A stretch of 33,477 nt of DNA from contig ONHI01000015.1 of NCBI GenBank assembly GCA_900317565.1, positions 1 to 33,477 on the forward strand, given 5' to 3'. The notes beneath the pieces were generated by a model, which was given only the letters and a program-made list of their open reading frames with translations, was not told where the DNA came from and did not search any database. A program made the translations under genes and the position numbers. Positions 26,341 through 33,477 of the stretch are shown piece after piece; within the stretch, counting starts at the first letter, position 1; every line of letters starts with the position of its first letter. This stretch comes from an uncultured Eubacteriales bacterium. GTDB lineage: Bacteria > Bacillota > Clostridia > Christensenellales > Aristaeellaceae.

Positions 26341-26414
26341 AAGCCTGAAGAAGGCCCTGGGGCCAGGTGCTTCGCGCAGTCGGGAAGCGCCTGCCCCGGG
26401 CCGTCTTCAGGCTC
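26341..26414 (-). terminator. Long imperfect hairpin after the aldo/keto reductase gene
   Basis: About 28-30 bp of imperfect stem (26342-26373 paired with 26384-26413, two bulges and few mismatches) lies just beyond the reductase stop at 26441. No clean T run follows on either strand. It is probably the 3' end signal of the minus-strand operon, but could be another structured RNA or repeat. Confidence 0.5.
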
Positions 26415-26440
26415 GTTTGAGGGCGTCGGTTGCGGGGATA

Positions 26441-27280
26441 TTACAGGTCGGGCCTGAGCTCCATCGTCGCGTAGGCGGCGATCAGCTCCGGCGTGGCGGT
26501 GTAGTAGCGCACGCCGCTGTTGAGCTTCGCGATGGCGGCCATGTCATCGTCGGTGAGGGCAAAGTCGAATATGTCGAAGTTGTCCCGGATGTGGGCGGGA
26601 TTCTTGGAGCCGGGGATGACGATGTTGCCGCTCTGCACGTGCCAGCGCAGTATGATCTGGGCGTTGGTCTTACCGTACTTCTCCGCCAGCTCCGTGAACA
26701 CCGGCTGTTGGATCAGCGTCTTGTCGCCGTGGCCCAGCGGGTACCAGGCCATCAGCGCCATGCCGGTCCTGGTGAGGATCTGCTTGAGCTCGGTCTGCGG
26801 GAAATAGGGATGGGCCTCCACCTGTACCACCTGAGGCATGATCTCCATGGTGTCGATGGCCTCCAGCAGCAGCTCGTCCGGAAAGTTGGACAGGCCGATG
26901 GCCTTCACCTTGCCTTCCTTGTACGCCTTCTCGATGGCCCTGTAGCCCTCGCGCCAGTTGTCCGTGGGCTGATGCAGGAACAGCAGGTCGATGTAGTCCG
27001 TGCCCAGGCGCTGAAGCGTCTCGTCGATGGCGGTTGCCTTCCCGTACACCGTGGGCCACAGCTTCGTCACCAGGAAGATGTCCTCCCGGGCGACGCCGCT
27101 GTTCCTGATGCCCCTGCCGGTGCCGCTCTCGTTCATGTAGCCGTTGGCCGTGTCGATCAGCCGCACGCCGCTGCGCAGCGCGCTCTCCACGGCGGCCTCC
27201 GCCTCCGCGGGGCTCATCATGAACACGCCGATGCCCGCCATGGGCATTTTGATGCCGTTATTCAGGGTAAAGTATTCCAT
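26441..27280 (-). CDS. Aldo/keto reductase
   Basis: NADPH-dependent carbonyl reductase of the AKR5-like group found in Bacillota. The 279-residue product starts MEYFTLNNGIKMPMAGIGVF, with the catalytic Asp43 and Tyr48 (LIDTANGY), Lys in LVTKLWP, His in LLFLHQPTD, and the C-terminal cofactor site IVIPGSKNPAHIRDN. The natural start is the ATG at 27280, with GAGGAGGT 5 bases ahead. However, the frame stays open upstream into a truncated alpha/beta hydrolase (27281-27724), so a longer fused product is also possible. Substrate unknown. Confidence 0.92.
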   Translation of the reverse strand: MEYFTLNNGIKMPMAGIGVFMMSPAEAEAAVESALRSGVRLIDTANGYMNESGTGRGIRNSGVAREDIFLVTKLWPTVYGKATAIDETLQRLGTDYIDLLFLHQPTDNWREGYRAIEKAYKEGKVKAIGLSNFPDELLLEAIDTMEIMPQVVQVEAHPYFPQTELKQILTRTGMALMAWYPLGHGDKTLIQQPVFTELAEKYGKTNAQIILRWHVQSGNIVIPGSKNPAHIRDNFDIFDFALTDDDMAAIAKLNSGVRYYTATPELIAAYATMELRPDL

Positions 27281-27724
27281 GGTGTACCTCCTCGTGAATG
27301 GTCCTTGCCAAATTGACAAACAGGGATTTGTCACTTTGCAGATGGCGAACCTCGCGCCGGGCTTGCCGCGGAAGAAGAACAGCCCCGTGTCCGCCTTCCA
27401 CGGGTCGGCGGCGACTTCTGCTTCCGAATAGATGGGATAGAATAGCTGCTCCCCCGCGTCCGCCCTTTCCCTGAGCGTGTTGACGATCTCCACCGTCTTG
27501 GCGGGCTGTATGTTGCTGTACCAGGTCAGGCGCAGGTCGCCCAGCGTGCTGCCGCTGTAGTAGCCCTCGTCCGCCGGGAAGATCAGCCGTCCCCAATCCC
27601 CAAAGCCGGGATAGGAAACAACCTCGTCGATGGGCGTGTTCTGATTCCATTGCATCGTCTCAACCCTTCCAGGCAGGGCCGTCATCGCCAACAGCATCAG
27701 GCCCAATGCGATCAACCGTCTCAT
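27281..27724 (-). pseudogene. Truncated alpha/beta hydrolase, fused in frame to the reductase
   Basis: About 148 codons, starting with a hydrophobic leader (MRRLIALGLMLLAMTALPG) and continuing GFGDWGRLIFPADEGYYSG, LRLTWYSNIQP and DTGLFFFRGKPGARFAIC. From memory of the family, this is the front part of secreted Bacillota alpha/beta hydrolases, which go on with an NAGGGFAYVG-type oxyanion loop; here that is missing and the frame runs through 19 odd codons into the reductase ATG. No nucleophile Ser, Asp or His motif is present, so hydrolase activity is lost. It overlaps the end of the SDR gene (a possible TTG at 27733) and has no ribosome binding site of its own. Confidence 0.65.
27314..27333. 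promoter_or_regulatory. 20-bp palindrome upstream of the reductase start
   Basis: TGACAAA and TTTGTCA arms with a 6-base centre, 34-53 bases before the reductase ATG. It looks like an operator (TetR- or MerR-like size), now sitting inside the fused reading frame. Confidence 0.5.
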
Positions 27725-27729
27725 AGCCG

Positions 27730-28560
27730 TCAAAAATCAGTCTTCGCGGAGAGCTCGGCCCAGGCGTCCACCTCGCGGATGCGGCTTTCCAGTGTGGACC
27801 GCACGGCCTTCACGGCGTCGCTGCCCAGCAGCAAGCGCATCGGCGCGTCCTCGCGCTCCACCGCGTCGATCAGCACGTCGCCCGCCTTCTCCGGGTCGCC
27901 GGGCTGCAGACCCTGGTTCACGGCGTTCTCCGGCGCGCGCTTCCACGCGGTGTCGGCATAGTCGCCGATGGTCAGCGCCGCGCCCTTCAGCGAGGAATCG
28001 TAGAAGTGGGTCCGGAAGGCGCCCGGCTCCACGATCATCACACGGATGCCCAGGGGCTTCACCTCCGCGGCCAGGCCCTCGCTCATCAGCTCCATGGCCG
28101 CCTTCGTGGCGGCATAGTAGCCTGAGGCCGCGCCCGTGCGCACCGCGCCGATGGAGCTGACGTTCACGATCGCGCCGCTGTGGCGCTCGCGCATGCCGGG
28201 CAGCACCGTCTGGATCAGCGCCACGGGGCCGAAGAAGTTGGTCTCAAACATCTGATCCACGCCCGCGCGGTGCGCCTCCTCCACCGAGGAGCGATAGCAG
28301 TACCCGGCGTTGTTCACCAGCACGTCGATCCGCCCAAACTTCTCGGTGGCGGCCTGCACCGCCGCGCGGATGCCGTCCCTGTCGGTCACATCCAGCGCCA
28401 CGGCCAGCGCGGTGTCCGGGTAGTCCTTCACGATGCTCTCCACCTTGGAGACGCTGCGCGCCGTCACCACGGCGTTGTAACCGCGGCGCAGCACCGCCCG
28501 CGCGATGCCCGCGCCAATTCCACCCTCGCTGCAGCCTGTGATCAGCCAAGTCTTGTTCAT
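27730..28560 (-). CDS. Short-chain dehydrogenase/reductase
   Basis: The 276-residue Rossmann-fold oxidoreductase has the cofactor loop ITGCSEGGIGAGIA, DVTDRDG, NNAG, catalytic Ser in VNVSSIG and YAATK (Tyr and Lys of the active site), then VEPGAFRT. It is a classical SDR, probably NADP(H)-dependent (Arg after the second strand, TARS), with unknown substrate. The ATG at 28560 is chosen, as AAGGAGG is 9 bases ahead; an ATG two codons earlier would be too close. Its stop overlaps the fused hydrolase-reductase frame. It is in a minus-strand operon controlled, by position, by the LysR regulator. Confidence 0.92.
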   Translation of the reverse strand: MNKTWLITGCSEGGIGAGIARAVLRRGYNAVVTARSVSKVESIVKDYPDTALAVALDVTDRDGIRAAVQAATEKFGRIDVLVNNAGYCYRSSVEEAHRAGVDQMFETNFFGPVALIQTVLPGMRERHSGAIVNVSSIGAVRTGAASGYYAATKAAMELMSEGLAAEVKPLGIRVMIVEPGAFRTHFYDSSLKGAALTIGDYADTAWKRAPENAVNQGLQPGDPEKAGDVLIDAVEREDAPMRLLLGSDAVKAVRSTLESRIREVDAWAELSAKTDF

Positions 28561-28576
28561 GCTCATTTTCCTCCTT

Positions 28577-28927
28577 CTATTTCAGTGTGTCCAGCCAGGC
28601 GTCGAACTCCCTGGCGGCGTTGTAGGCCTCCGCGAAGGAAACAGCGCCGGCCTTGATCATGCTCCAGAAGCCGGAGCTCATGATGTCCTCGGGGCCGTTC
28701 TCCATGTAATCGCCAAAGTAGAAGATGATCGGGATCTTCGCCTCCAGCAGCTTTTTGTACTGCTCGCCGTCCACCTGGGGCGCTCCGCCGGGCTCGGTCA
28801 CCGTGCCGCCTGCGGAAAACATGCCGATGTCCGCAAGATTCAGGGTGGTGTCCCCCACCTCAGCGAACGCGGTGAGGGCAGCGAAAAGCATCGCAACGGT
28901 CAGCAGTACGGCAAGCAGCTTCTTCAT
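28577..28927 (-). pseudogene. Signal peptide plus remnant of a secreted alpha/beta hydrolase
   Basis: The frame of 116 codons has a good GGAGG site and a signal peptide (1-22, ending AFA), then IGMFSAGGTVTEPG followed directly by GAPQVDGEQYKKLLEAKIPI and FYFGDYMENGPEDI. From knowledge of these esterases, the first piece belongs near the N-terminus and the second to the late part of a protein of over 300 residues, so the catalytic middle seems deleted and the C-terminal His segment is absent. It may still be expressed and secreted as a short protein. Alternative: a genuine small secreted protein; less likely. Confidence 0.6.
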
Positions 28928-28955
28928 GGCGTTTGCCTCCTTTTCGATCTGTCGC

Positions 28956-29903
28956 TCAGTCCTGCCCGAAGAACAGCGGCAGGGCGTTGAACATGAATTC
29001 CTGTACGGCGTCGAAGTCGTGGTGGCCGCCTTCCTTCTGGTAGAACATGTAGTGCTCCGGCGGGAACACGCCGTCCCGGGACAGCATCTCCTCCGCCATC
29101 ATCAGGGTCTGGCTCTTGACCACATCCTCTGTGCCCACGGCGTGGTAGATGAAATAGCCCCGCTCGTTCAGGTCGTTTTCCTCGACGATCTGCTGGACGT
29201 AGTCCACGTTGCGCACGGTCTGGAAATCGCCGTAGGTGCCGTAGTACCAGCTGGAGCCGCTCATGGGCAGGAAGTACCGGATATAATCCGTATCATGGCA
29301 GAATTCCATCCAGGTGGTCACGCTGCCCAGCGAGAAACCGCCGAATGCCCTATGATCCCGGGACGCCGCCAGGTCCTCCAGAGAGGTGGAGGCGGCGTAG
29401 GTGTGGAACGTCCCCTCGACGGCGGGCATCAGGTGGTCGGTGAAATCCCGGTGGAACTCCCTGAGGGCGTCCTCAGAGGCGCCGTAATCCCGGTCGCTGC
29501 TCTCGTTGTAGAAGGTGGCGGACACGGCGATGATGGGTTTGATCTCGCCATTTTCAATCATGTGGTCCAGCATGTTTTTGATCATGCCGTCGCCCATGTA
29601 GAAGTACTCCCCGGCAGCGCCGCCCCAGCCATGCATCAGGTAGAGGATGTCATAGCGGGTTTCAGTATCGTTCTCGTCGTAGCCATAGGGCAGGTACACC
29701 CAGGCGGTCTTGGTCACCGGCGCGTCGCCCCGAAGATAGTCCCGGGAAGCATACTCCACCTGCACGACGGCGCCGGGATGCTCAGAGGCTGCGGCATAGG
29801 CCGCGGGCACGGGCTTCGTCATGCCCGTCTGGGCCGTTTCCTCCGCAAGCGCGCCCGCCGTCAGCGCCAGCGCCGCGAGAATCATCGATATCAGCTTTAT
29901 CAT
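28956..29903 (-). CDS. Secreted CE1-like esterase
   Basis: The 315-residue alpha/beta hydrolase resembles the feruloyl/acetyl esterases of the CE1/esterase D type (XynZ-like). A signal peptide covers about 1-20. Motifs: WVYLPYGYDE, YDILYLMHGWGG (oxyanion region, near 85-95), GGFSLGS with nucleophile Ser191, and EGGHHDF with catalytic His294 or 295. This family removes feruloyl or acetyl groups from plant polysaccharides, in keeping with the arabinofuranosidase and rhamnosidase in the window. A weak GGAGAG site precedes the ATG. First gene of the minus-strand operon, divergent from the LysR gene. Confidence 0.87.
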   Translation of the reverse strand: MIKLISMILAALALTAGALAEETAQTGMTKPVPAAYAAASEHPGAVVQVEYASRDYLRGDAPVTKTAWVYLPYGYDENDTETRYDILYLMHGWGGAAGEYFYMGDGMIKNMLDHMIENGEIKPIIAVSATFYNESSDRDYGASEDALREFHRDFTDHLMPAVEGTFHTYAASTSLEDLAASRDHRAFGGFSLGSVTTWMEFCHDTDYIRYFLPMSGSSWYYGTYGDFQTVRNVDYVQQIVEENDLNERGYFIYHAVGTEDVVKSQTLMMAEEMLSRDGVFPPEHYMFYQKEGGHHDFDAVQEFMFNALPLFFGQD

Positions 29904-29938
29904 GGTCGTCTCTCCGTATAATCATATTCTTCTTCTGT

Positions 29939-29968
29939 ATTTTAGCATTTCATTGCAGGAAAGTACAA
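29939..29968 (-). promoter_or_regulatory. Promoter of the esterase operon
   Basis: On the minus strand TTGTAC (29968-29963), 18 bp, TAAAAT (29944-29939). An imperfect palindrome (29946-29955 with 29966-29976) overlaps the -35 box. Confidence 0.6.
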
Positions 29969-29986
29969 TGCAAATGTCGTATTCTG

Positions 29987-30005
29987 GTATACGTCAGACG
30001 TATAC
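29987..30005. promoter_or_regulatory. LysR-type operator palindrome
   Basis: A perfect 19-bp palindrome with 9-bp arms (GTATACGTC/GACGTATAC) and a single central A. It contains the T-N11-A pattern of LysR-type sites. Its centre is about 64 bases upstream of the predicted esterase start site, the usual place for the main LysR recognition site, and it ends 15 bases before the LysR ATG, allowing autoregulation. Confidence 0.65.
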
Positions 30006-30020
30006 ATGGGAGATGAGCGC

Positions 30021-30881
30021 ATGATCGATACCTATTTGCTGGAGCAGCTGAGGGCCGTATACGAGTGCGGCACGCTGTCCGCCGCCTCCGAAAAGCTGCA
30101 CCTGACCCAGCCGACCCTGACCCGCTCCATGCAGAAGCTGGAGAACATCATCGGGGTCAGGCTGTTTGAGCGCACAAAAAATCGCGTCCATCTCAATGAG
30201 AATGGACGCCTGGCCGCGGAGTGCGCGCGGCAGATATTGATATTGGAGCAGGACATGGTCAACCGCGTGCGGGCGTTGGATCGCTCCTCGCGCATGCTGG
30301 CCGTGGGGATGATCTCGCCGGGGCCGATGCTGGAGCTGAACCCGCTGCTCGCGTCCCTCTACCCGGACATGACCATCGCCACCGAGCTGCGCCCGGAGGA
30401 GGAGCTGCTCCAGGGGCTCAATCAGGGCATCTACCAGATGATCATACTCAATCACAGGCTGGAGGACGACGGACTGTGCTGCCATCCCTGCGGCTCGGAG
30501 CGGCTCCACTTCGCCGTCCCGCCGGAGCACCGCATCGCGGGCATGAAGGCATGCGGCTTTAAGGACATGGACGGCGAGAGCTTCCTGATGGCCAGCGAGG
30601 TGGGCTATTGGGACCACATTGTCCGTCGGCAGATGCCCAAAGCCCGCTTCCTGTTGCAGAGCGGAATGGAGGCGCTGAACGAGCTCGTCCGCGCGTCGTC
30701 CCTGCCGCACTTCGCCACGGACCTGACGCTGCGCCTGTACGGGCGCGATCCCCGGCGCGCCTATGTGCCCATCTCGGACGATGCCGCCGTGGAGCACTTC
30801 TACTGCCACTGCCGCAGGGACGATGAAAGGAAATATCTCGCCTGGTTCCAGGCGCTGGAGCGGCGGTTGAAGCAGGTTTAG
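30021..30881 (+). CDS. LysR family transcriptional regulator
   Basis: The 286-residue regulator has an N-terminal winged helix-turn-helix (LEQLRAVYECGTLSAASEKLHLTQPTLTRSMQKLENIIGVRLFER, about residues 5-50), a linker helix and a C-terminal effector-binding domain typical of the family. The start at 30021 is preferred over an ATG five codons upstream because GGGAGATGAG lies in between. It is divergent from the esterase/SDR/reductase operon, its likely target. Its stop codon TAG is formed across the edge of a small inserted element: TA is the target dinucleotide and G the first base of the element. Confidence 0.92.
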   Translation: MIDTYLLEQLRAVYECGTLSAASEKLHLTQPTLTRSMQKLENIIGVRLFERTKNRVHLNENGRLAAECARQILILEQDMVNRVRALDRSSRMLAVGMISPGPMLELNPLLASLYPDMTIATELRPEEELLQGLNQGIYQMIILNHRLEDDGLCCHPCGSERLHFAVPPEHRIAGMKACGFKDMDGESFLMASEVGYWDHIVRRQMPKARFLLQSGMEALNELVRASSLPHFATDLTLRLYGRDPRRAYVPISDDAAVEHFYCHCRRDDERKYLAWFQALERRLKQV

Positions 30882-31005
30882 AGTGTGTTTCTAAATCCCG
30901 GGAGATGCAGTTTCGAGTGGATTTGACTGCATTTCAAGGCGCTTTTCCGCAGGCTTACTGGTTGCAAGTCAAGGAATGCGCTTCAGGGATTTTAGAAACA
31001 CACTC
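30881..31005. mobile_element. 125-bp MITE-like element at a TA site
   Basis: The ends are inverted repeats, GAGTGTGTTTCTAAATCCC at 30881-30899 and its complement with one extra A at 30986-31005; the outer 15 bp are perfect. TA flanks both sides (30879-30880 and 31006-31007), the target duplication made by IS630/Tc1-mariner type transposases. An inner inverted repeat (30905-30911 with 30926-30932) lies inside. There is no room for a transposase, so it would depend on one elsewhere. No mobile element family name could be assigned. Confidence 0.75.
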
Positions 31006-31011
31006 TAGTCC

Positions 31012-31051
31012 GGCGGGATATGAACCGCACGACCGCGGTCCATATCCCGCC
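31012..31051. terminator. Hairpin between LysR and rhamnosidase genes
   Basis: A 17-bp stem with one mismatch (31012-31028 with 31035-31051) and a 6-base loop, between convergent genes. The T tract is poor on both strands. Without the MITE-like element it would begin about 3 bases after the LysR stop. Confidence 0.55.
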
Positions 31052-31065
31052 CCTTTGCATTGGAT

Positions 31066-33259
31066 TCAGGCGCGTCCCCAGAGCGTATAGCTGCCGGGGC
31101 CGACCTCCGTCGCCCTTCCGTCGATGACGAGGGTCGCGGGCACCGGCGTGTCGATCTCATAGCGCACGCCCTCCGCGCCATAGTTCCATTTGCTGGAGAT
31201 CCTGCCGTTCCTCGTGTCGATGGACGCCTCCAGCCAGCCCAGCCGCGCGTCGGGCGTCGGCGCAACGATTGCCCGGGAGAAACCGGGATGGGCCTCGTCG
31301 TGGCGGATGCCCGCGGCCACCTCGTAGATCCAGTCGATCACCGAGCCGTAGGCGTAGTGGTTGAAGGAGTTCATGTCGGCGCTCCAGAAGCCGCCGTCCT
31401 CCATGATGCCGTCCCAGTGCTCCCAGATCGTGGTCGCCCCCTTGGAGACCGGATACAGCCAGGAGGGATACTGCTCCCGCAGCAGCAGCGACCAGGCCAG
31501 GTCCGCATGGCCGTACTCCGACAGCACGTGCAGTATGTGGGGCGTGCCCACGAAGCCGGTGCGCAGCTGCGTGCCGTCCCGGACCACCATTTCCGCCAGC
31601 GCGTCCGCCGTGGCCTGCACATCCTCCGCCAGGCCGAACCGAACCGCCAGGATGTGCTCGGTCTGGGTGCGATAGTCGGTAAAGGTCGCACGGAAGGCCA
31701 GCACGATGGCGTCGTACAGCGCCTCGTATCTTGACACGTCCCTTCCCAGCAGCCTGCCCGCCCTGATGACCAGGGACGTGGAATGGGCGTAGAAGGCGCT
31801 GGCGATGAAGTCCTCCCGGGTGGAGCCCTTGTAGCTGCCGGAGGGGGCGTCCAGGCCCAGCCAGTCGGCGAAGTGGGTGCCGCCGGTCCAGAGGTTCGGC
31901 GTGGTGGTCATGCCGGTGATGGCGTCCACCCAGCCCGCCATGGTGTCATACTGGTTCTCCAGCACCTCGATGTTGCCGTAGGTCTGCCAGATCGTCCAGG
32001 GGCAGATGGTCGCCGCGTCGCCCCAGGCCGCGCTGGGCCTGTCGCCCGGCAGCACGTTGGGGATCACGCTGCCCACGCTGCCGTCCGGGAAACGGTCGGC
32101 GGTCATGTCCTTCAGCCACTTCAGGAAGAACCGCTCCACGTCGTAGTTCAGGCTGGCGGCCCGCACAAACACCTCGGCGTCGCCGGTCCAGCCCAGGCGC
32201 TCGTCCCGCTGGGGGCAGTCGGTGGGCACATCCAGGAAGTTGCCCTTCTGGCCCCAGAAGACGTTCGATATCAGCTGGTTGACGCCCGCGTGGCCGGTGC
32301 GCACATGCCCGATTTGGCGCATGTCGGAATACACGGCGATGGCCGTGAACTGCTCCGGCGCAGGCGTGCCCGGGAAGGCGTCCAGCTTGATGTAGCGGAA
32401 GCCGAAGAAGGTCAGCTCCGGGTGCCAGGTCTGCGCGCCCTCCCGGCAGGTATAGTTGATCTCGGCCTTCGCGGAGCGATAATTTTCGTTGTAGAAGTTG
32501 CCGTCCCGGTCCAGCACCTCGCCATGGAGTATGCGCACACGGTCCCCCGCGTGGGCGTCTACGCGGAATTCCACGTAGCCGGTGACCTCCTGGCCGAAGT
32601 CCACCACCGTATCCCCGGCGGGCGTGGTGAACACGCGCTTCGCTTCCACGCGCTCCATCTCCCGGACCTCCTCGCCCTCCTGGGGGATCAGGTTGTCCAT
32701 GGGCGCGTCGAACAGCGCGCAGGGCTTCGGCGCGTCGTCGACGAACCCGGCGTCGCAGGTCTCGCCGTCGTAGATCTCGCTGAAGCGTATGGGCGATTCC
32801 ACCCACTGCCAATCCTCGCCGGTGGCGATCAGCTCCGCTTCGCCGCCCTCGTAGCGGATCAGCAGCTCCGCGATCAGCGCGGTCTGGCGGTTCTTGCGGC
32901 GGGTCTTGTCCGCGCTCTTCAGCCAGCCGGGGATCGGGGAGGCATACCAGCCCTTCCCCCCCCGCACACGCAGCGCGTTCTCCGCGCCGAGCAGCCCGGT
33001 CACGTCATAGGTCTGCACCTGCAGGCGCGTGTCGTAGGAGGTCCAGCCTGGGGCCATCACGAACTTGCCCACGCGCCGATCGTTCAGAAACGCCTCGTAC
33101 ACGCCCAGCGCGGTGATGGTCAGCGTCGCGCGCTCCACCTTCCTGCCGCGTCGCGCGCTCCACCTTCCTGCCATCCCCGGCGCGCCACGCCCTGCGGTAC
33201 TCCGGCACGACATCGCCGGTCGTCAGGCCCGTATTGATCCACTTTGCCCGTTCAAACAT
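31066..33259 (-). pseudogene. GH78 alpha-L-rhamnosidase, frameshifted near its start
   Basis: GH78 enzymes release terminal L-rhamnose from rhamnogalacturonan, flavonoid glycosides and similar. The protein contains the beta-sandwich N-terminal domain (TALGVYEAFLNDRRVG, APGWTSYDTRLQVQTYDVT), the (alpha/alpha)6 barrel with VPTDCPQRDERLGWTGDAE (catalytic acids), TTIWEHWDG (further catalytic Glu), SFNHYAYGSVIDWIY and a final beta domain. The right start is the ATG at 33259 (MFERAKWINTG), with GGAGGGG 7 bases ahead, but a perfect 25-bp tandem duplication at 33123-33172 shifts the frame after about 36 codons. Removing one copy gives a continuous 722-residue protein. The long frame downstream can open at 33213 but lacks a ribosome binding site. 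No signal peptide. Confidence 0.85.
33123..33172. repeat. Perfect 25-bp tandem duplication
   Basis: Bases 33123-33147 are repeated exactly as 33148-33172. As 25 is not a multiple of three, the second copy changes the reading frame of the rhamnosidase gene. Confidence 0.95.
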
Positions 33260-33477
33260 CTCAAATCCCCTCCACTGTTATTTTGGCATGGTTCATGTTC
33301 CCGTCCAGGGAAGCCGCCCGAAGCGCACAGGCGCCTCGCCTGGTTTCAATTAAGTAAGATGAATTCGACAGAAGCCCGCCGATTCCTTCATGGACAGTGC
33401 ACTGTCGCTTTTGTGCTCTGCAAATATGCCCCGATGCGTTCGCATCGGGGCATGGATCGATAATACATGAACCGTTA
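33260..33477. other. Upstream region of the rhamnosidase gene, right edge of window
   Basis: No gene was found. It contains a perfect 14-bp palindrome GACAGTGCACTGTC (33393-33406), about 135 bases ahead of the rhamnosidase ATG, possibly an operator, and a 13-bp inverted repeat (33426-33438 with 33441-33453), likely the 3' hairpin of a gene lying beyond the edge. No convincing -35/-10 pair was seen for the rhamnosidase. Confidence 0.5.

Noticed and set aside
33005-33259. Separate 84-codon gene at the start of the rhamnosidase
   Set aside because: Its first 36 codons fit the start of GH78 proteins and the rest is out-of-frame rhamnosidase sequence; the break coincides with the 25-bp duplication.

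Overview
The window is high-GC DNA from what is most likely an endospore-forming, anaerobic member of the Bacillota (Clostridia), probably from a gut or other plant-fibre habitat. Supporting this are a SpoIVB peptidase with a candidate forespore promoter, the tilS-hpt-ftsH order typical of Bacillota, YesM/AraC-type sugar two-component genes, strong GGAGG ribosome binding sites, and many TTGnnn-17 bp-TATAAT promoters. A more exact placement (for example Christensenellales-like) would be a guess. No rRNA, tRNA, CRISPR array or complete transposase gene was seen.

Region 1 (1-8510) is mostly core: the tail of an unknown gene, a secreted protein with three SH3-like repeats, spoIVB (minus strand), then tilS, hpt, ftsH and a secreted 5'-nucleotidase. 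Region 2 (8521-10884) is a minus-strand polar amino acid ABC operon (binding protein, permease, ATPase). Region 3 (10981-21699) handles plant polysaccharide: a heparinase II/III-type lyase, a remnant of an (alpha/alpha)-barrel-like protein, a minus-strand operon of sugar-binding protein, two permeases and a GH51 arabinofuranosidase, and, divergent from it, a YesM-type sensor kinase, AraC-type response regulator and nucleoside hydrolase joined by ATGA overlaps.

Region 4 (21678-26314) is a compact minus-strand operon of unknown purpose: small membrane protein, methyltransferase, membrane protein, ATC-hydrolase-family protein, metallo-beta-lactamase-fold hydrolase, membrane-anchored methyltransferase and a third methyltransferase. 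It has a good promoter and a roughly 160-nt structured leader, and is the best candidate here for an undescribed pathway.

Region 5 (26341-33477) is an accessory carbohydrate/oxidoreductase area showing active remodelling. A LysR regulator faces a minus-strand operon of CE1-like esterase, a deleted hydrolase remnant, an SDR and an aldo/keto reductase fused in frame to the front end of another hydrolase. A 125-bp MITE-like element sits at the LysR stop codon without destroying it. The GH78 alpha-L-rhamnosidase is put out of frame near its start by a perfect 25-bp tandem duplication.

Taken together, GH51, GH78, the lyase and the esterase suggest use of pectin side chains (arabinose, rhamnose), with sensing by the two-component system. 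The three intact or near-intact secreted solute/nucleotide proteins have signal peptides without a lipobox cysteine, which raises a question about the cell envelope. All functional calls rest on motif recognition by eye; no database search was run.
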